DNA of 29,368 nt, from assembly GCA_002353635.1 (NCBI GenBank), contig DEKA01000002.1, forward strand, positions 1 through 29,368. The letters are read 5' to 3'. The notes under the pieces were generated by a model that was not told where the DNA came from, did not search any database, and saw nothing but the letters and a program-made list of their open reading frames with translations. Of this stretch, positions 7,517 through 15,151 are shown piece by piece. The first letter of the stretch is position 1. The number at the start of each line of letters is the position of its first letter. Source of the stretch: Lachnospiraceae bacterium UBA2734. GTDB taxonomy: Bacteria; Bacillota; Clostridia; Lachnospirales; Lachnospiraceae. The translations under genes were made by a program, and so were the position numbers.

Positions 7517-8812
7517 ATGGATGATCATTCTCCGGGCAGCAAGGGTGAAGGACACAACCATATAGTGAAGAGACTGCTCCGGGAGGCTATCTGCCTTTCC
7601 GGAGCTGTTTTGCTGTCTGCATATCTTCCGATGACCGCATTTGCGGACGTGTCGGAGACGCAGAAGAAGCTGGATGCGGCGAAGGAGGCCGCATCCCAGA
7701 CACAGGACGCCATCAATGAGAACCAGAAGGGGATTGAGAGCCTGAACGGACAAAAGGAGGATCTGCAGGGGCAGCTCGGCGACTTCAACAGTCAGATGAG
7801 CGAGATCACAGAGGCGCTGAATGCGCTCGATACAAAGATTTCCTCCAAGCAGTCGGAGATAGACGACACAAAGGAGACGCTCGCCGATGTGAAGAAGGAG
7901 CTCCAGGAGGCTTCGGATGCGCTTGATGCCGCGCAGAAGAAGATGGAGGAGCAGTACAGCAGCATGAAGAAGCGCGTACAGTTCATCTATGAGAAGGGCA
8001 GCGGCTATTATCTGGAAATCCTCCTCGGATCCAGCTCTTTTGGCGATTTTCTGAACAGGGAATCTTATGTGAAGCAGCTGGCGGCTTATGACCGCAGACA
8101 GCTGGAGAGCTTCAAGGAAGCGGCGAAGACCCTGAAGGAGAAAAAGGCAGAGGTCGAAAAAAAGGAGAGCGCGCTCGAGGAGCAGCAAAAGGAGCTGGAA
8201 TCCGAGCAGTCTGATCTGCAGGGGCTGCAGGCGCAGCAGCAGAGCCAGCAGAGCAAGGTGTCGAGCCTCATCTCACAGACCTCCGGCAGCATCAGTGTGA
8301 CGGACGCACAGCTCAGTGACGCCCAGAAGACGGCAGACGCACTGCAGGATCAGCTGGATACGCAGAATCAGCAGGTCTCCGCACTGGAAAAACAACTGGC
8401 GGAGGAGAAACGTCTCCAGGAACTCTCTGATGAGAGCGTGTGGAGAGACATTTCGCAGATCAGGTTCGCTGACACCGATCGGACGCTCCTCGCCAATCTC
8501 ATATACTGCGAGGCGGGCAACCAGCCGTATCAGGGGCAGGTGGCCGTGGGCGCGGTGGTGATCAATCGTGTCATGTCCGGCGCCTTCCCCAGCACTGTGT
8601 CCGGCGTCATTTACCAGTCGGGCCAGTTTGAGCCCGTCTCCACGGGCAGACTTGCCGTTGCGCTGGCCAGCGACGAGGCCACAGATTCGTGCTATCAGGC
8701 GGCAGATGCCGCCATGGCAGGCCAGTCTCCTGTAGGAAACTGCCTGTTCTTCCGCACGCCTATTCCGGAGGTCACGCCGAAATACACTATAGGCGGACAT
8801 ATTTTCTACTGA
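7517..8812 (+). CDS. Secreted coiled-coil protein with SleB-type cell-wall hydrolase domain
   Basis: About 431 residues. A signal peptide ends near 'PMTAFA' (about residue 44). A long Gln/Glu/Lys-rich coiled coil (about 45-290) contains the PcsB/CwlO-type stretch 'YEKGSGYYLEILLGSSSFGD'. The C-terminal domain (about 310-431) is Hydrolase_2/SleB, with 'LIYCEAGNQPYQGQVAVGAV', the Glu being the expected catalytic residue. SleB enzymes cut peptidoglycan, some as spore cortex lytic transglycosylases. PcsB/CwlO coiled coils are controlled by FtsEX at division, and by analogy this one may be. The start is uncertain: GTG 7499 overlaps the previous stop, ATG 7517 has a weak site, and GTG 7565 would give a compact signal peptide. 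Next gene 25 bases on. Confidence 0.87.
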   Translation: MDDHSPGSKGEGHNHIVKRLLREAICLSGAVLLSAYLPMTAFADVSETQKKLDAAKEAASQTQDAINENQKGIESLNGQKEDLQGQLGDFNSQMSEITEALNALDTKISSKQSEIDDTKETLADVKKELQEASDALDAAQKKMEEQYSSMKKRVQFIYEKGSGYYLEILLGSSSFGDFLNRESYVKQLAAYDRRQLESFKEAAKTLKEKKAEVEKKESALEEQQKELESEQSDLQGLQAQQQSQQSKVSSLISQTSGSISVTDAQLSDAQKTADALQDQLDTQNQQVSALEKQLAEEKRLQELSDESVWRDISQIRFADTDRTLLANLIYCEAGNQPYQGQVAVGAVVINRVMSGAFPSTVSGVIYQSGQFEPVSTGRLAVALASDEATDSCYQAADAAMAGQSPVGNCLFFRTPIPEVTPKYTIGGHIFY

Positions 8813-8837
8813 TGTATCTGTTGACAGAAAGGATGGA

Positions 8838-11411
8838 TTGACAGCATATATGCGGATGAGAGTGATCCGGCTGGTTTATGCCGTTGCATTGTTTTTTGCC
8901 GTTATTATCGTCATGGAGGCGGTGTCCGGAACCGGCGGAAGCGCTACGGCGGGCAATATGAGCGCGCCGACCCTGCCGACAGTGGAGGCGCAGACAGAAG
9001 GGACGGCATGCAATCTGATGTTCGGTCAGGTCAGTGAAAGGTCCCTGGGAGAATACAGGGCGGCGGTTACGCCTGTTGCCCAGGACCGCAAAATCACCCT
9101 GCTGATCAATCCCTATGACAGCAAAGTCAAATCGATTGCCTATGAGGTCAGAAGCCTCTCCGGACAAAGACTTATTGAAAACGGCAGCATTGACGTGCCG
9201 GCCGCAGATGAAGACGGAATGCTCCAGATCGCAGTTTCCCTGAGCGATCTGGAGGAGGAGAATACGGAGTACAATCTGGTTCTTCTTCTGACGACGGACA
9301 GCCGCAGGGATGTGCGCTACTACAGCCGCTTCCTCATTGAGGACAGCGATCAGGAAAAGGATGGGAGCAAAGCGCTTGAGTTTGTTTCCACTTTTCACAA
9401 GGAGACCTTTGACAAGGGCAGCAGCGACACTCTGCTGACATACATTGAGCCGGATGATTCGGAGAGCAACAGCAATCTCGCCCATGTGACGATCAGCAGC
9501 AGCGCAGATCAGGTGACCTACGGATCCCTGTCTCCTGTTGAGGTGCAAAGTCCCGTCTTCTCCATCACGTCCATTCAGGGCACCATTTACACACTGCGGG
9601 GAGATTTTGTCATTTCCGCGGATAAGGGAGACGGCCACACGGTCTATTACGACTGCACGGAGTACTACCGCGTCAACAAGGGAACGGACCGTTTCCATCT
9701 CCTCGCCTACACGAGAACAATGCAGACAATTCCGGACTTCTCGGACAATATGTACGAGAAGGACCGCATAAATCTTGGCATCGGGGATGTAAGTCAGGTG
9801 GAGGCAAGCGAAGGCGGAAAGGCCGCGGCTGCAGTTGTGGACGGGAGACTGATCGGCGTCTGCGGCAGAAGGGATGCGGTGTCGTGTATTTTCAGCTTCG
9901 CAGAAGCCGGCTCCGCGGATGTCAGGGAGAACCAGCACAGCTACGGGATCAAGATTCTCCGCGTCGATGATAACGGGAGCACAGATTTTCTTGTCTATGG
10001 ATATATGAACCGGGGCGCCCATGAGGGGGAGACCGGCATTTCGGAGTACAGCTACAATGCGCAGCAGAATACTCTTGAGGAAGTGACCTTCATTCCTTAT
10101 CAGGGCGGGAGTGACCGGCTCGCAGCACAGGTGGAGAAGGCCGCTTATCTCAATGATGACGGCGATCTCTTCCTTCTGCTGGATGAGACTCTGGTGGAGG
10201 TCGACAATAAGAAGGCGGAGGCAAAAATCCTGCATGAGGAGCTTGACGGCAGCTCCAGTGCCGTATCTGACGGCGGCGAGATGATCGCCTATGCCGGCAC
10301 AAAGGACGAGGGCGGTGAGGGCACAATCATTCTCACTGATCTCGCGGATATGAGCACGCAGACGATCACACCGCCTTCAGGAGACACTGCGGTTCCGCTC
10401 GGCTTTATCGGCAATGACCTCATCTACGGGCTGCGCCATTCTTCGGACGAGACGAAGGATGCGGCGGGCAATTCCTATCAGCCCATGTACAGTGTGCGCA
10501 TTGTGGATTCCTCATTGAAGGAGCTGGAAAATTACACGCCCGACGGATATTACATCTCGAACTGTGACATTCAGGACGGACAGATTACACTGCACAGAGT
10601 CGTCCGGAGCACAGATACGGAGGGCAATGTCACCTATACGGCGGCGTCTGACGACCAGATCATGAACGCCGACGCAGGAGGCGGCAGCAGCAGGACAGAC
10701 CTCATCGAGACGGGCAGCGATGATGTCCTTGAGACGGTGTATTATCTGACGGCGGCAGGGCTTGAGCCGAAAAACCTGCGCTATGCAAGGCCGAGGGAAA
10801 TCGGCTATGGAGATTCCCGGGAAATTTCGCTCAAGGCCAAAGAGAGCACCTCGGCACGCTACTATGTATATGATATGTTCGGCTACAGCCGCTCCTACAG
10901 CACGGCGGCAGAGGCAATTGATCAGGCACAGAAACTATCGGGCGTCGTTGTGAACAGGAGCGGGCGCCCCGTCTGGCAGTATGTTCCGGATGTGCGTTGC
11001 CAGATTGAGCTGCCGGAGAATACTGAGGATACAGATGGAATGAGTTCCCTCGCGGTCTGCCTTACGCGCATTCTGGAGCTGGAGGGGACGAGTGCGGATG
11101 TGACTTCCATGCTGAATGGAGGAGCGGATGCAGGCACAGTGCTCACGAAGGCGATCTCCGGCGCTGAGGCCATTGACATGACCGGATGTACGCTGCAGGA
11201 GGCACTGTATCCCACGAGTCAGGGTACGCCTGTGATCGCGATGAAGGCGGACGGCAATGCGGTTCTCCTCCTTGGATATGGTCCGACAAAGACAGCAATT
11301 TATGATCCGACCGATAAAAAGGATGAGGTGGAGATCATGGATATCGACAAGGCGCAGGAGATGTTCGCCAAGGGAGAGAATATCTACATCGGTTATCTTC
11401 GTGCAGAGTAA
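8838..11411 (+). CDS. Large membrane-anchored extracellular protein with a degenerate C39-like domain
   Basis: An 857-residue protein not recognised as a named family over its full length. An N-terminal anchor (about residues 8-28, 'LVYAVALFFAVIIVMEAV') puts the rest outside. The middle (about 320-620) has short beta-rich blades such as 'SDGGEMIAYAG' that suggest a TolB-like propeller, which is an inference. The last 130 residues follow the C39-like papain-fold pattern ('SSLAVCLTRILELEG', 'GTPVIAM', 'AVLLLGY', 'IYDP'), but the expected catalytic Cys is Asp733 and the His is Asn807, while Asp823 remains. It is therefore probably a binding rather than a protease domain. TTG at 8838 is chosen because AAAGGA lies about 5 bases upstream; ATG 8850 is too far from it. 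It is probably co-transcribed with the SleB hydrolase gene. Confidence 0.8.
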   Translation: MTAYMRMRVIRLVYAVALFFAVIIVMEAVSGTGGSATAGNMSAPTLPTVEAQTEGTACNLMFGQVSERSLGEYRAAVTPVAQDRKITLLINPYDSKVKSIAYEVRSLSGQRLIENGSIDVPAADEDGMLQIAVSLSDLEEENTEYNLVLLLTTDSRRDVRYYSRFLIEDSDQEKDGSKALEFVSTFHKETFDKGSSDTLLTYIEPDDSESNSNLAHVTISSSADQVTYGSLSPVEVQSPVFSITSIQGTIYTLRGDFVISADKGDGHTVYYDCTEYYRVNKGTDRFHLLAYTRTMQTIPDFSDNMYEKDRINLGIGDVSQVEASEGGKAAAAVVDGRLIGVCGRRDAVSCIFSFAEAGSADVRENQHSYGIKILRVDDNGSTDFLVYGYMNRGAHEGETGISEYSYNAQQNTLEEVTFIPYQGGSDRLAAQVEKAAYLNDDGDLFLLLDETLVEVDNKKAEAKILHEELDGSSSAVSDGGEMIAYAGTKDEGGEGTIILTDLADMSTQTITPPSGDTAVPLGFIGNDLIYGLRHSSDETKDAAGNSYQPMYSVRIVDSSLKELENYTPDGYYISNCDIQDGQITLHRVVRSTDTEGNVTYTAASDDQIMNADAGGGSSRTDLIETGSDDVLETVYYLTAAGLEPKNLRYARPREIGYGDSREISLKAKESTSARYYVYDMFGYSRSYSTAAEAIDQAQKLSGVVVNRSGRPVWQYVPDVRCQIELPENTEDTDGMSSLAVCLTRILELEGTSADVTSMLNGGADAGTVLTKAISGAEAIDMTGCTLQEALYPTSQGTPVIAMKADGNAVLLLGYGPTKTAIYDPTDKKDEVEIMDIDKAQEMFAKGENIYIGYLRAE

Positions 11412-11483
11412 AGAAATGAAAATGGCCCGCGCGCAGGCAAGGGCTTGAGATGCGGTCGACAGCAGAAACTGCAGCAGGGAAAA

Positions 11484-11520
11484 GGCCCGTGAACGGAATT
11501 CCGCTCACGGGCCTTTTTTT
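11484..11520. terminator. Bidirectional terminator between converging operons
   Basis: A stem of 9 bp (GGCCCGTGA/TCACGGGCC) continues after one mismatch into CGG/CCG around an AATT loop. Seven T follow on the plus strand; on the minus strand the stem is followed by TTTT. It lies 73 bases after the 857-residue gene and 34 bases after the prs stop. Confidence 0.92.
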
Positions 11521-11553
11521 CAGTCATAAGTCCATTCTTCTGTATGATCCGGA

Positions 11554-12756
11554 TTATGCGAGGACGTGCTGGCCGTTCTCGTTGTATCTCGCCACGATGT
11601 TCTGGATGCGGGCGCTTGGATTGAGCAGATCACTGATGGAGCTGTCGTGGTTTAAGGTATCGATGATGTAGGCAATGTACTTGCTCATGCTGCAGCTGAT
11701 GTACCAGGGGCGCTCGAGCAGATCCGGCGTCTGGTAAATCAGGTTGGTGGTCAGCACCTTGTCAAAGAGTCCTTCTTTATATGCCTGGTCAAAAGCGGCG
11801 AGGCCGTTCGTGAAGAGACCGAAGGTTGCAAAGACGAAGATCCTGCCGGCTTTTCTGGCCTTGAGTCCCCTTGCCACCTCGAGTACGCTGTCACCGGAGG
11901 AGATCATGTCATCGATGATGATCATGTCCTTTCCCTCAACGCTCGAGCCCAGGAATTCGTGTGCGAGGATCGGGTTTTTGCCGTCCACCACGCGGGTGTA
12001 GTCTCTTCTCTTATAGAACATGCCCATGTCGAGGCCCAGGACGTTGGCAATATATACGGCGCGCTTCATGCCGCCCTCGTCGGGGCTGATGACCATGGTG
12101 TGCGCGGCATCGAGATGGATGCCGTCCACATGCTTGAGCAGACCCTTGATGAACTGGTAGGTCGGCTGTACGGTATCAAAGCCGTTGAGCGGGATGGCGT
12201 TCTGTACGCGGGGATCGTGTGCATCGAATGTCACGATGTTGTCTACACCCATGCGGACCAGCTCCTGCAGAGCAATGGCGCAGTCGAGGGACTCACGCAT
12301 GGAGCGCTTGTGCTGCCTGCCCTCATAGAGATAGGGCATGATCACGGTGATCCTGCGCGCCTTGCCGCCGATAGCGGCGATGGCTCTCTTCAGGTTCTGG
12401 TAGTGATCATCGGGGGACATATGGTTTGTCTCTCCGAAAAGCCTGTACGTCTTGCTGTAGTTGACGACATCCACGAGAATATAAAGATCCATTCCGCGGA
12501 CACTGCTCTTCAGAACTCCCTTGCCTTCGCCTGTTCCGAAACGGGGCAGATCGCAGTCAACAATATAGGTCGGTCTCTGATAGCCGGCAAAGGCGAGGCT
12601 GTTCTTGTGCTCGCTCTGTCTCTCGGCGCGCCACTGCGTGAGATAGTAATCAATCTCCTGCGCGATGGGTTCACAGCCGCTAAGGGGTACAAGCCCCAGA
12701 GATCCAACCGGAATGGATTCCAGATTTCTCTTATCGTGTCTTTTGATCGGCTCCAT
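11554..12756 (-). CDS. prs: Ribose-phosphate pyrophosphokinase (PRPP synthetase), long form
   Basis: A 400-residue enzyme making PRPP from ribose 5-phosphate and ATP. Family signatures are 'VTFDAHDPRVQNAIP' (metal and substrate region), the flexible-loop 'YKRRDYTRVV', and the ribose phosphate loop 'IIIDDMISSGDS', which differs from the common DDxIDTAGT. It is about 80 residues longer than the usual 310-320, with extra sequence at the N-terminus and around 'DVVNYSKTYRLFGETNHMSP'. I recall long forms like this from Clostridia. The ATG at 12756 has GAGGAT 7 bases upstream and lies inside the 3' end of the helicase-loader gene (26-bp overlap), indicating translational coupling to dnaD-dnaC. It ends at the shared terminator 11484-11520. 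Confidence 0.93.
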   Translation of the reverse strand: MEPIKRHDKRNLESIPVGSLGLVPLSGCEPIAQEIDYYLTQWRAERQSEHKNSLAFAGYQRPTYIVDCDLPRFGTGEGKGVLKSSVRGMDLYILVDVVNYSKTYRLFGETNHMSPDDHYQNLKRAIAAIGGKARRITVIMPYLYEGRQHKRSMRESLDCAIALQELVRMGVDNIVTFDAHDPRVQNAIPLNGFDTVQPTYQFIKGLLKHVDGIHLDAAHTMVISPDEGGMKRAVYIANVLGLDMGMFYKRRDYTRVVDGKNPILAHEFLGSSVEGKDMIIIDDMISSGDSVLEVARGLKARKAGRIFVFATFGLFTNGLAAFDQAYKEGLFDKVLTTNLIYQTPDLLERPWYISCSMSKYIAYIIDTLNHDSSISDLLNPSARIQNIVARYNENGQHVLA

Positions 12757-13750
12757 TAATAATCCTCACTTTCTTCTTAAGCCTGATATCCGGGCCGGTT
12801 AGCTTACATAGTGTATAACCGCTCGTTATCCGCGAGAAAATGCGTTCAGAATAGCGCTCCTGCAGATCCTTCAAAGAGAGATTCGTTGTGATGATCGTGG
12901 AAACGCGGCCGATGCTGCGCTCGCTGATCAGGGCGAACAGACGCGCGAGAACGAAGCTGTTCGTCATCTCCGTGCCGAGATCATCGATGATGAGCAGGTC
13001 ACAGTGATAAAGGTCATTCATCAGATCTGCCCGCTCTTCCCGCATGCCCGCATCGAAGTAGCAGGCGGATATCCGCTCAAAGAGACCGGAAGCGCTGAAG
13101 TAGAGAACGGAATGACCGCTCGCAAGGAGCTCCCCGGCAGTACTGATCGCAAGGAACGATTTTCCGGTACCGACTGTACCATATAAATAGAGATTTTCAT
13201 AGTCGGAATCGAAGTTATTGATGAATTTTCTGCAGGCGGCGAGGGCGCCGCGGTAATGCTCAATATCTTCGGGCGTCCGGTAATACTCCTCGGTCGCCGC
13301 AGCGAAGTTGTTGTCCTCAAGGAGTTTCTTCAGATTGGACTGGTCGTAGAGAATGGAGGTCTCTGCGCGCCGCAGACACGAGCACTTGTGCCCGTCGACA
13401 TAACCGGTATCCCGGCAGATCGGACAGTCGTAGTGCATCTCGAGATAATCCGCGGGAAGACCGGCTTCATGAAGGAGCTTCCTTTTCTGCTGTGCAATGG
13501 AAGAGATCGCGGCAGATGCCCGCTGCATGTCTGTATCCGCATCCGCCTTCTCCTGCGCCGTGCCTGTACCAAGGAGCCTCTTTTCGAGTGTGTGCAGGGC
13601 GATGGCAGGAACCTTCTGCTCCAGTGCGCGGTAGCCCGGAACGTGCGCGTACACATACTGCCTGCGCGCATCGAGCTCCTTTTTATGAAGATCGCGCCTT
13701 CTGGCATACTCCAGCATGAGGCCGTCATATTGTTCCCTGCTCAGTGACAA
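12731..13750 (-). CDS. DnaC/DnaI-like AAA+ helicase loader
   Basis: A 339-residue AAA+ ATPase of the DnaC/DnaI/IstB group. The N-terminal helical part (about 1-105) is followed by a probable zinc site, 'CPICRDTGYVDGHKCSC', then the ATPase domain (about 150-335) with Walker A 'GTVGTGKS', Walker B 'LLIIDDLG' and a sensor-type 'STIITTNLSL'. Such proteins load the replicative helicase, and pairing with the upstream DnaD-like protein supports this over a transposon IstB. The start is taken as TTG 13750, with AGAGGT 6 bases upstream; the first in-frame ATG lacks a ribosome site. Its 3' end overlaps the prs start by 26 bases. Confidence 0.9.
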   Translation of the reverse strand: MSLSREQYDGLMLEYARRRDLHKKELDARRQYVYAHVPGYRALEQKVPAIALHTLEKRLLGTGTAQEKADADTDMQRASAAISSIAQQKRKLLHEAGLPADYLEMHYDCPICRDTGYVDGHKCSCLRRAETSILYDQSNLKKLLEDNNFAAATEEYYRTPEDIEHYRGALAACRKFINNFDSDYENLYLYGTVGTGKSFLAISTAGELLASGHSVLYFSASGLFERISACYFDAGMREERADLMNDLYHCDLLIIDDLGTEMTNSFVLARLFALISERSIGRVSTIITTNLSLKDLQERYSERIFSRITSGYTLCKLTGPDIRLKKKVRIINGADQKTR

Positions 13751-13801
13751 ATTCTACCTCTGTTATTAATGATTAATGCCGCACCTTCTGCGGTATCCCG
13801 G

Positions 13802-13831
13802 GGCGGAAACTGCAGAAGCGTTGTTTCCGCC
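13802..13831 (-). other. Hairpin between dnaD and the helicase-loader gene
   Basis: A perfect 9-bp stem (13802-13810 with 13823-13831) around a 12-base loop sits in the 94-base spacer between the two genes. It has no T tract on either side, so it may stabilise or process the mRNA rather than terminate it. Confidence 0.45.
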
Positions 13832-13844
13832 GAAAGAATTCAAA

Positions 13845-14675
13845 TCAGTTCTCCAGCAGCTGACGCTCAAACTCGTCATAGTCGTAGTGATTCTGCTGAA
13901 AGCGGTTGAAGGCATTTGTCTTCGCGCTTCTGGATGCAGAATTCTTTTTGGCGCGGGGAGAACCCTGCGCCACGGCGTGCTGTGCCTGCACAGTCGTACT
14001 GATGCCCTCGCTGGCCCAGTTCACAGCCACCTTCTCGATATAGCGAAAGTCCTTTTTGTTCATGCCGACACAGTACTGCACCAGATAATCGATGAGGTCG
14101 GCGGAAAAATGAAGCTCATCCGCGATGTAATTGATGACGCGCACCTCGCGCGGAGCGAGAGGCTTGCCGATGTACTGCTCGACGATCATGAGGAGCTGTG
14201 CTCTCTCTTCATCGTCCATATCTTCTCTGGCCGCGGCATCCGCTGCAGAAGCTGCGCGCGCAGACTCTGCCTTCTTTGTCTTGACGGAATCAGGCTCTTC
14301 GCCTGCCTTTGCACCGAGCATCGGCTCGATCGGGATGATATTGTCCGCTATCTCGGAGGAGCCGGCGACACTGCGGCGGGGAGTGAGTTCACAGAAGCGC
14401 AGACTTATGATGTTGCCGGCGCCGTCAAACTGAAGGGCAATAAGACCCCTCTCCTGCCAATAGCGGATAGCGCGCAGAATGTCCTTCTCCGTCTGGTGAA
14501 ACGAAGAGGCCATGTCGGCGATGCTGGCTGCCCTTCCGGCACCCATCATGCGCACGAGATAGAGATATACCTTGATCTCGATCTCCCCTGCATCCTTCAT
14601 ATACTGGTCAATAAAAAGATTGGAAATGACCGTTGCATCCGTATCACAGTCGCTGTAAATCGTAAAAACTCCCAT
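13845..14675 (-). CDS. DnaD-domain replication initiation protein
   Basis: A 276-residue protein of the DnaD/DnaB-like primosome family. The N-terminal part (about residues 1-110) is a winged-helix domain ('VYLYLVRMMGAGRAASIADM', 'RAIRYWQERGLIALQF'). An Ala/Glu-rich linker (about 125-170) leads to the DnaB_2/DnaD-type C-terminal domain (about 172-235), with 'YIGKPLAPREVRVINYIADE' and 'YIEKVAVNWASEGI', close to the family YxxxIxxxW motif. A basic tail follows. The start at 14675 is preceded by GGGAAGG 5-7 bases upstream; the frame is open to 14780 but that part is unlike the family. First gene of the dnaD-dnaC-prs operon. Confidence 0.9.
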   Translation of the reverse strand: MGVFTIYSDCDTDATVISNLFIDQYMKDAGEIEIKVYLYLVRMMGAGRAASIADMASSFHQTEKDILRAIRYWQERGLIALQFDGAGNIISLRFCELTPRRSVAGSSEIADNIIPIEPMLGAKAGEEPDSVKTKKAESARAASAADAAAREDMDDEERAQLLMIVEQYIGKPLAPREVRVINYIADELHFSADLIDYLVQYCVGMNKKDFRYIEKVAVNWASEGISTTVQAQHAVAQGSPRAKKNSASRSAKTNAFNRFQQNHYDYDEFERQLLEN

Positions 14676-14927
14676 CGTAACCTTCCCAAGTGCCAGAGAT
14701 TTCCGATTTTTACCCGCGCTCTGCGCACCGGTTAGCAGACCGGCGTAAGGCTCCGGCATCGGCCGGAGAGAGCAGATCATCTAAAGGTGCAGCAGCAGAA
14801 ATATCCCCAGCACTGCATGCACTGCGTCACCTGCGGGATTATGCCCGGATGGGACTTCTTCCGGATCAGGTGATCCTGCGGAGTAAAAATCAGCTGCCGG
14901 CAGGCAGCCATCAAGTGGATACTGGGA

Positions 14928-14936
14928 AGTATAGCA
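14928..14936 (-). promoter_or_regulatory. Predicted extended -10 promoter of the dnaD operon
   Basis: On the minus strand TGCTATACT, an extended -10 with a good TATACT hexamer. The -35 region is poor (TTTCGC about 18 bases upstream), as expected for extended -10 or activated promoters. The same 11 bases (GTGCTATACTT) occur at the predicted glgC promoter. Confidence 0.45.
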
Positions 14937-14982
14937 CCCCGGGTTTGGGCCGCGAAATGGTAAAAGTCCACAGAAAAAACGG

Positions 14983-15119
14983 TGTGGATCCGGGACCCCG
15001 CGGGGTGCAGAAAAATGTGGAAAACGTTGAATCTGTGGATAACCCGGAGTATTCCCCGTAATACGGGCACAGGTTGTCCACGGTACTGCCGAAGCTCTTT
15101 GTGTGGACAGAGTGGATAA
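14983..15119. promoter_or_regulatory. Cluster of DnaA-box-like sites upstream of the dnaD operon
   Basis: Compared with TTATCCACA/TGTGGATAA: a perfect box at 15034-15042; 8/9 matches at 15016-15024 and 15111-15119; 7/9 matches at 14983-14991, 15102-15110 and (opposite orientation) 15074-15082. Six sites in 137 bases, five in one orientation, about 50-190 bases upstream of the dnaD promoter. Confidence 0.6.
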
Positions 15120-15128
15120 ATCCTGTAC

Positions 15129-15151
15129 GGATCTGCTATGAGAGCAGATCC
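15129..15151 (-). other. Hairpin overlapping the murC stop codon
   Basis: A perfect 9-bp stem (15129-15137 with 15143-15151) whose loop and left arm contain the murC stop (15136-15138). There is no T tract after it on the minus strand, so a role in termination is doubtful. Confidence 0.4.

Larger units (their letters stand above)
14676..15135. other. 460-bp gene-free control region upstream of dnaD
   Basis: It lies between the end of murC and the start of dnaD, both on the minus strand. It holds a predicted extended -10 promoter (14928-14936) followed by a leader of roughly 245 bases. The leader has two clean hairpins: GCTGCC/GGCAGC (14893-14908) and GGATCA/TGATCC (14863-14876). Further upstream are a 12-bp palindrome (14995-15006) and a cluster of DnaA-box-like sites (14983-15119). 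An open frame on the plus strand (14690-15061) has no similarity or ribosome site and is not believed. Confidence 0.6.

Noticed and set aside
8787..10235. 482-residue open frame on the minus strand
   Set aside because: Antisense shadow of the 857-residue membrane protein gene; no ribosome site and Leu/Ile/Arg-rich composition without domains.
12731..13750. IstB transposition helper
   Set aside because: The ATPase is similar in kind, but there is no IstA transposase or terminal repeats, and it is coupled to dnaD and prs.
14690..15061. 123-residue open frame on the plus strand upstream of dnaD
   Set aside because: No similarity, and it spans the dnaD promoter and DnaA-like boxes.
14983..15119. 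Chromosomal origin oriC
   Set aside because: DnaA-like boxes are present, but there is no dnaA, dnaN, gyrase or rpmH nearby and no clear AT-rich unwinding stretch, so a regulatory or titration site is preferred.
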